DNA from: an uncultured Lachnospiraceae bacterium
Lineage (GTDB): Bacteria; Bacillota; Clostridia; Lachnospirales; Lachnospiraceae
Reading direction: 5' to 3'
DNA length: 19,976 nucleotides
Assembly (NCBI GenBank): GCA_910587305.1
Contig: CAJUKV010000055.1
Location: forward strand, 1-19,976
Part shown: positions 19,940-19,976 of the stretch, in pieces
How the letters are laid out: every line of letters begins with the position of its first letter
Numbering within the stretch: position 1 is the stretch's first letter
The notes under the pieces: model-generated
Databases searched by the model: none
Seen by the model: the letters and a program-made list of their open reading frames with translations, nothing else
What the model was told of the DNA's origin: nothing
Translations under genes and position numbers: made by a program

Positions 19940-19976
19940 ATGGCTTCTATCATCAAAAAATTAAATAAACAAACCG
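19940..19976 (+). CDS. Start of a gene cut by the right edge, possibly an integrase
   Basis: Twelve codons are visible, MASIIKKLNKQT, after an excellent AGGAGG site 8 nt upstream. Short MASIxK openings are common among tyrosine recombinases of clostridial integrative elements, but this is too little sequence to identify a family. Confidence 0.5.
   Translation, partial: MASIIKKLNKQT

Overview
The window looks like chromosome from a low-to-mid GC Gram-positive of the Clostridia, most likely a Lachnospiraceae. This rests on the S10 ribosomal operon order, strong AGGAGG-type ribosome binding sites, near-consensus sigma-A promoters, ferredoxin-linked 2-oxoacid metabolism, LytTR regulators and several clostridial small-protein families. 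It is inference from content; no search was run.

Layout. (1) Positions 1-4820, minus strand: the start of the S10 operon, rpsJ-rplC-rplD-rplW-rplB-rpsS-rplV-rpsC-rplP (rplP cut by the left edge). A TTGCAT-N17-TATACT promoter sits at 4790-4818 with a leader of about 310 nt. (2) 4894-5046: three strong inverted repeats with no gene. (3) 5088-8630, minus: a two-gene 2-oxoacid:ferredoxin oxidoreductase in which the usual four subunits are fused as gamma-delta and alpha-beta. (4) 8863-9784, plus: a divergent regulator with an XRE helix-turn-helix joined to a shortened copy of the FlhA cytoplasmic domain, behind a leader with interlocking inverted repeats. (5) 9896-10639, minus: a cyclophilin-type lipoprotein. 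(6) 10732-13315, minus: LytTR regulator, DUF3021-like membrane protein, ABC ATPase and ABC permease in one operon. Its leader carries five 18-bp repeats. (7) 13517-13681: two tandem ~82-nt units whose differences are largely base-pair compensating. (8) 13804-14993, minus: an SdpR/SdpI-like autorepressor and immunity pair split by a palindromic element. (9) 15128-16257: small accessory genes (DUF6809-like, ribbon-helix-helix), a candidate antisense small RNA and a truncated Uma2 nuclease. (10) 16197-18658, minus: two Lachnospiraceae-type proteins of unknown role flanking an orphan AgrA-like LytTR response regulator. (11) 18875-19713, minus: an MNT/HEPN toxin-antitoxin pair. (12) 19848-19976, plus: a perfect-consensus promoter overlaid by an inverted-repeat operator, leading into a gene cut by the right edge, possibly an integrase.

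The left 8.6 kb is core housekeeping. From about 13.3 kb rightward the sequence is a patchwork of defence, immunity and mobile-element-like modules, many with self-regulated promoters. The two observations most worth following are the XRE-FlhA-like fusion (9029-9784) and the tandem covarying repeat (13517-13681).
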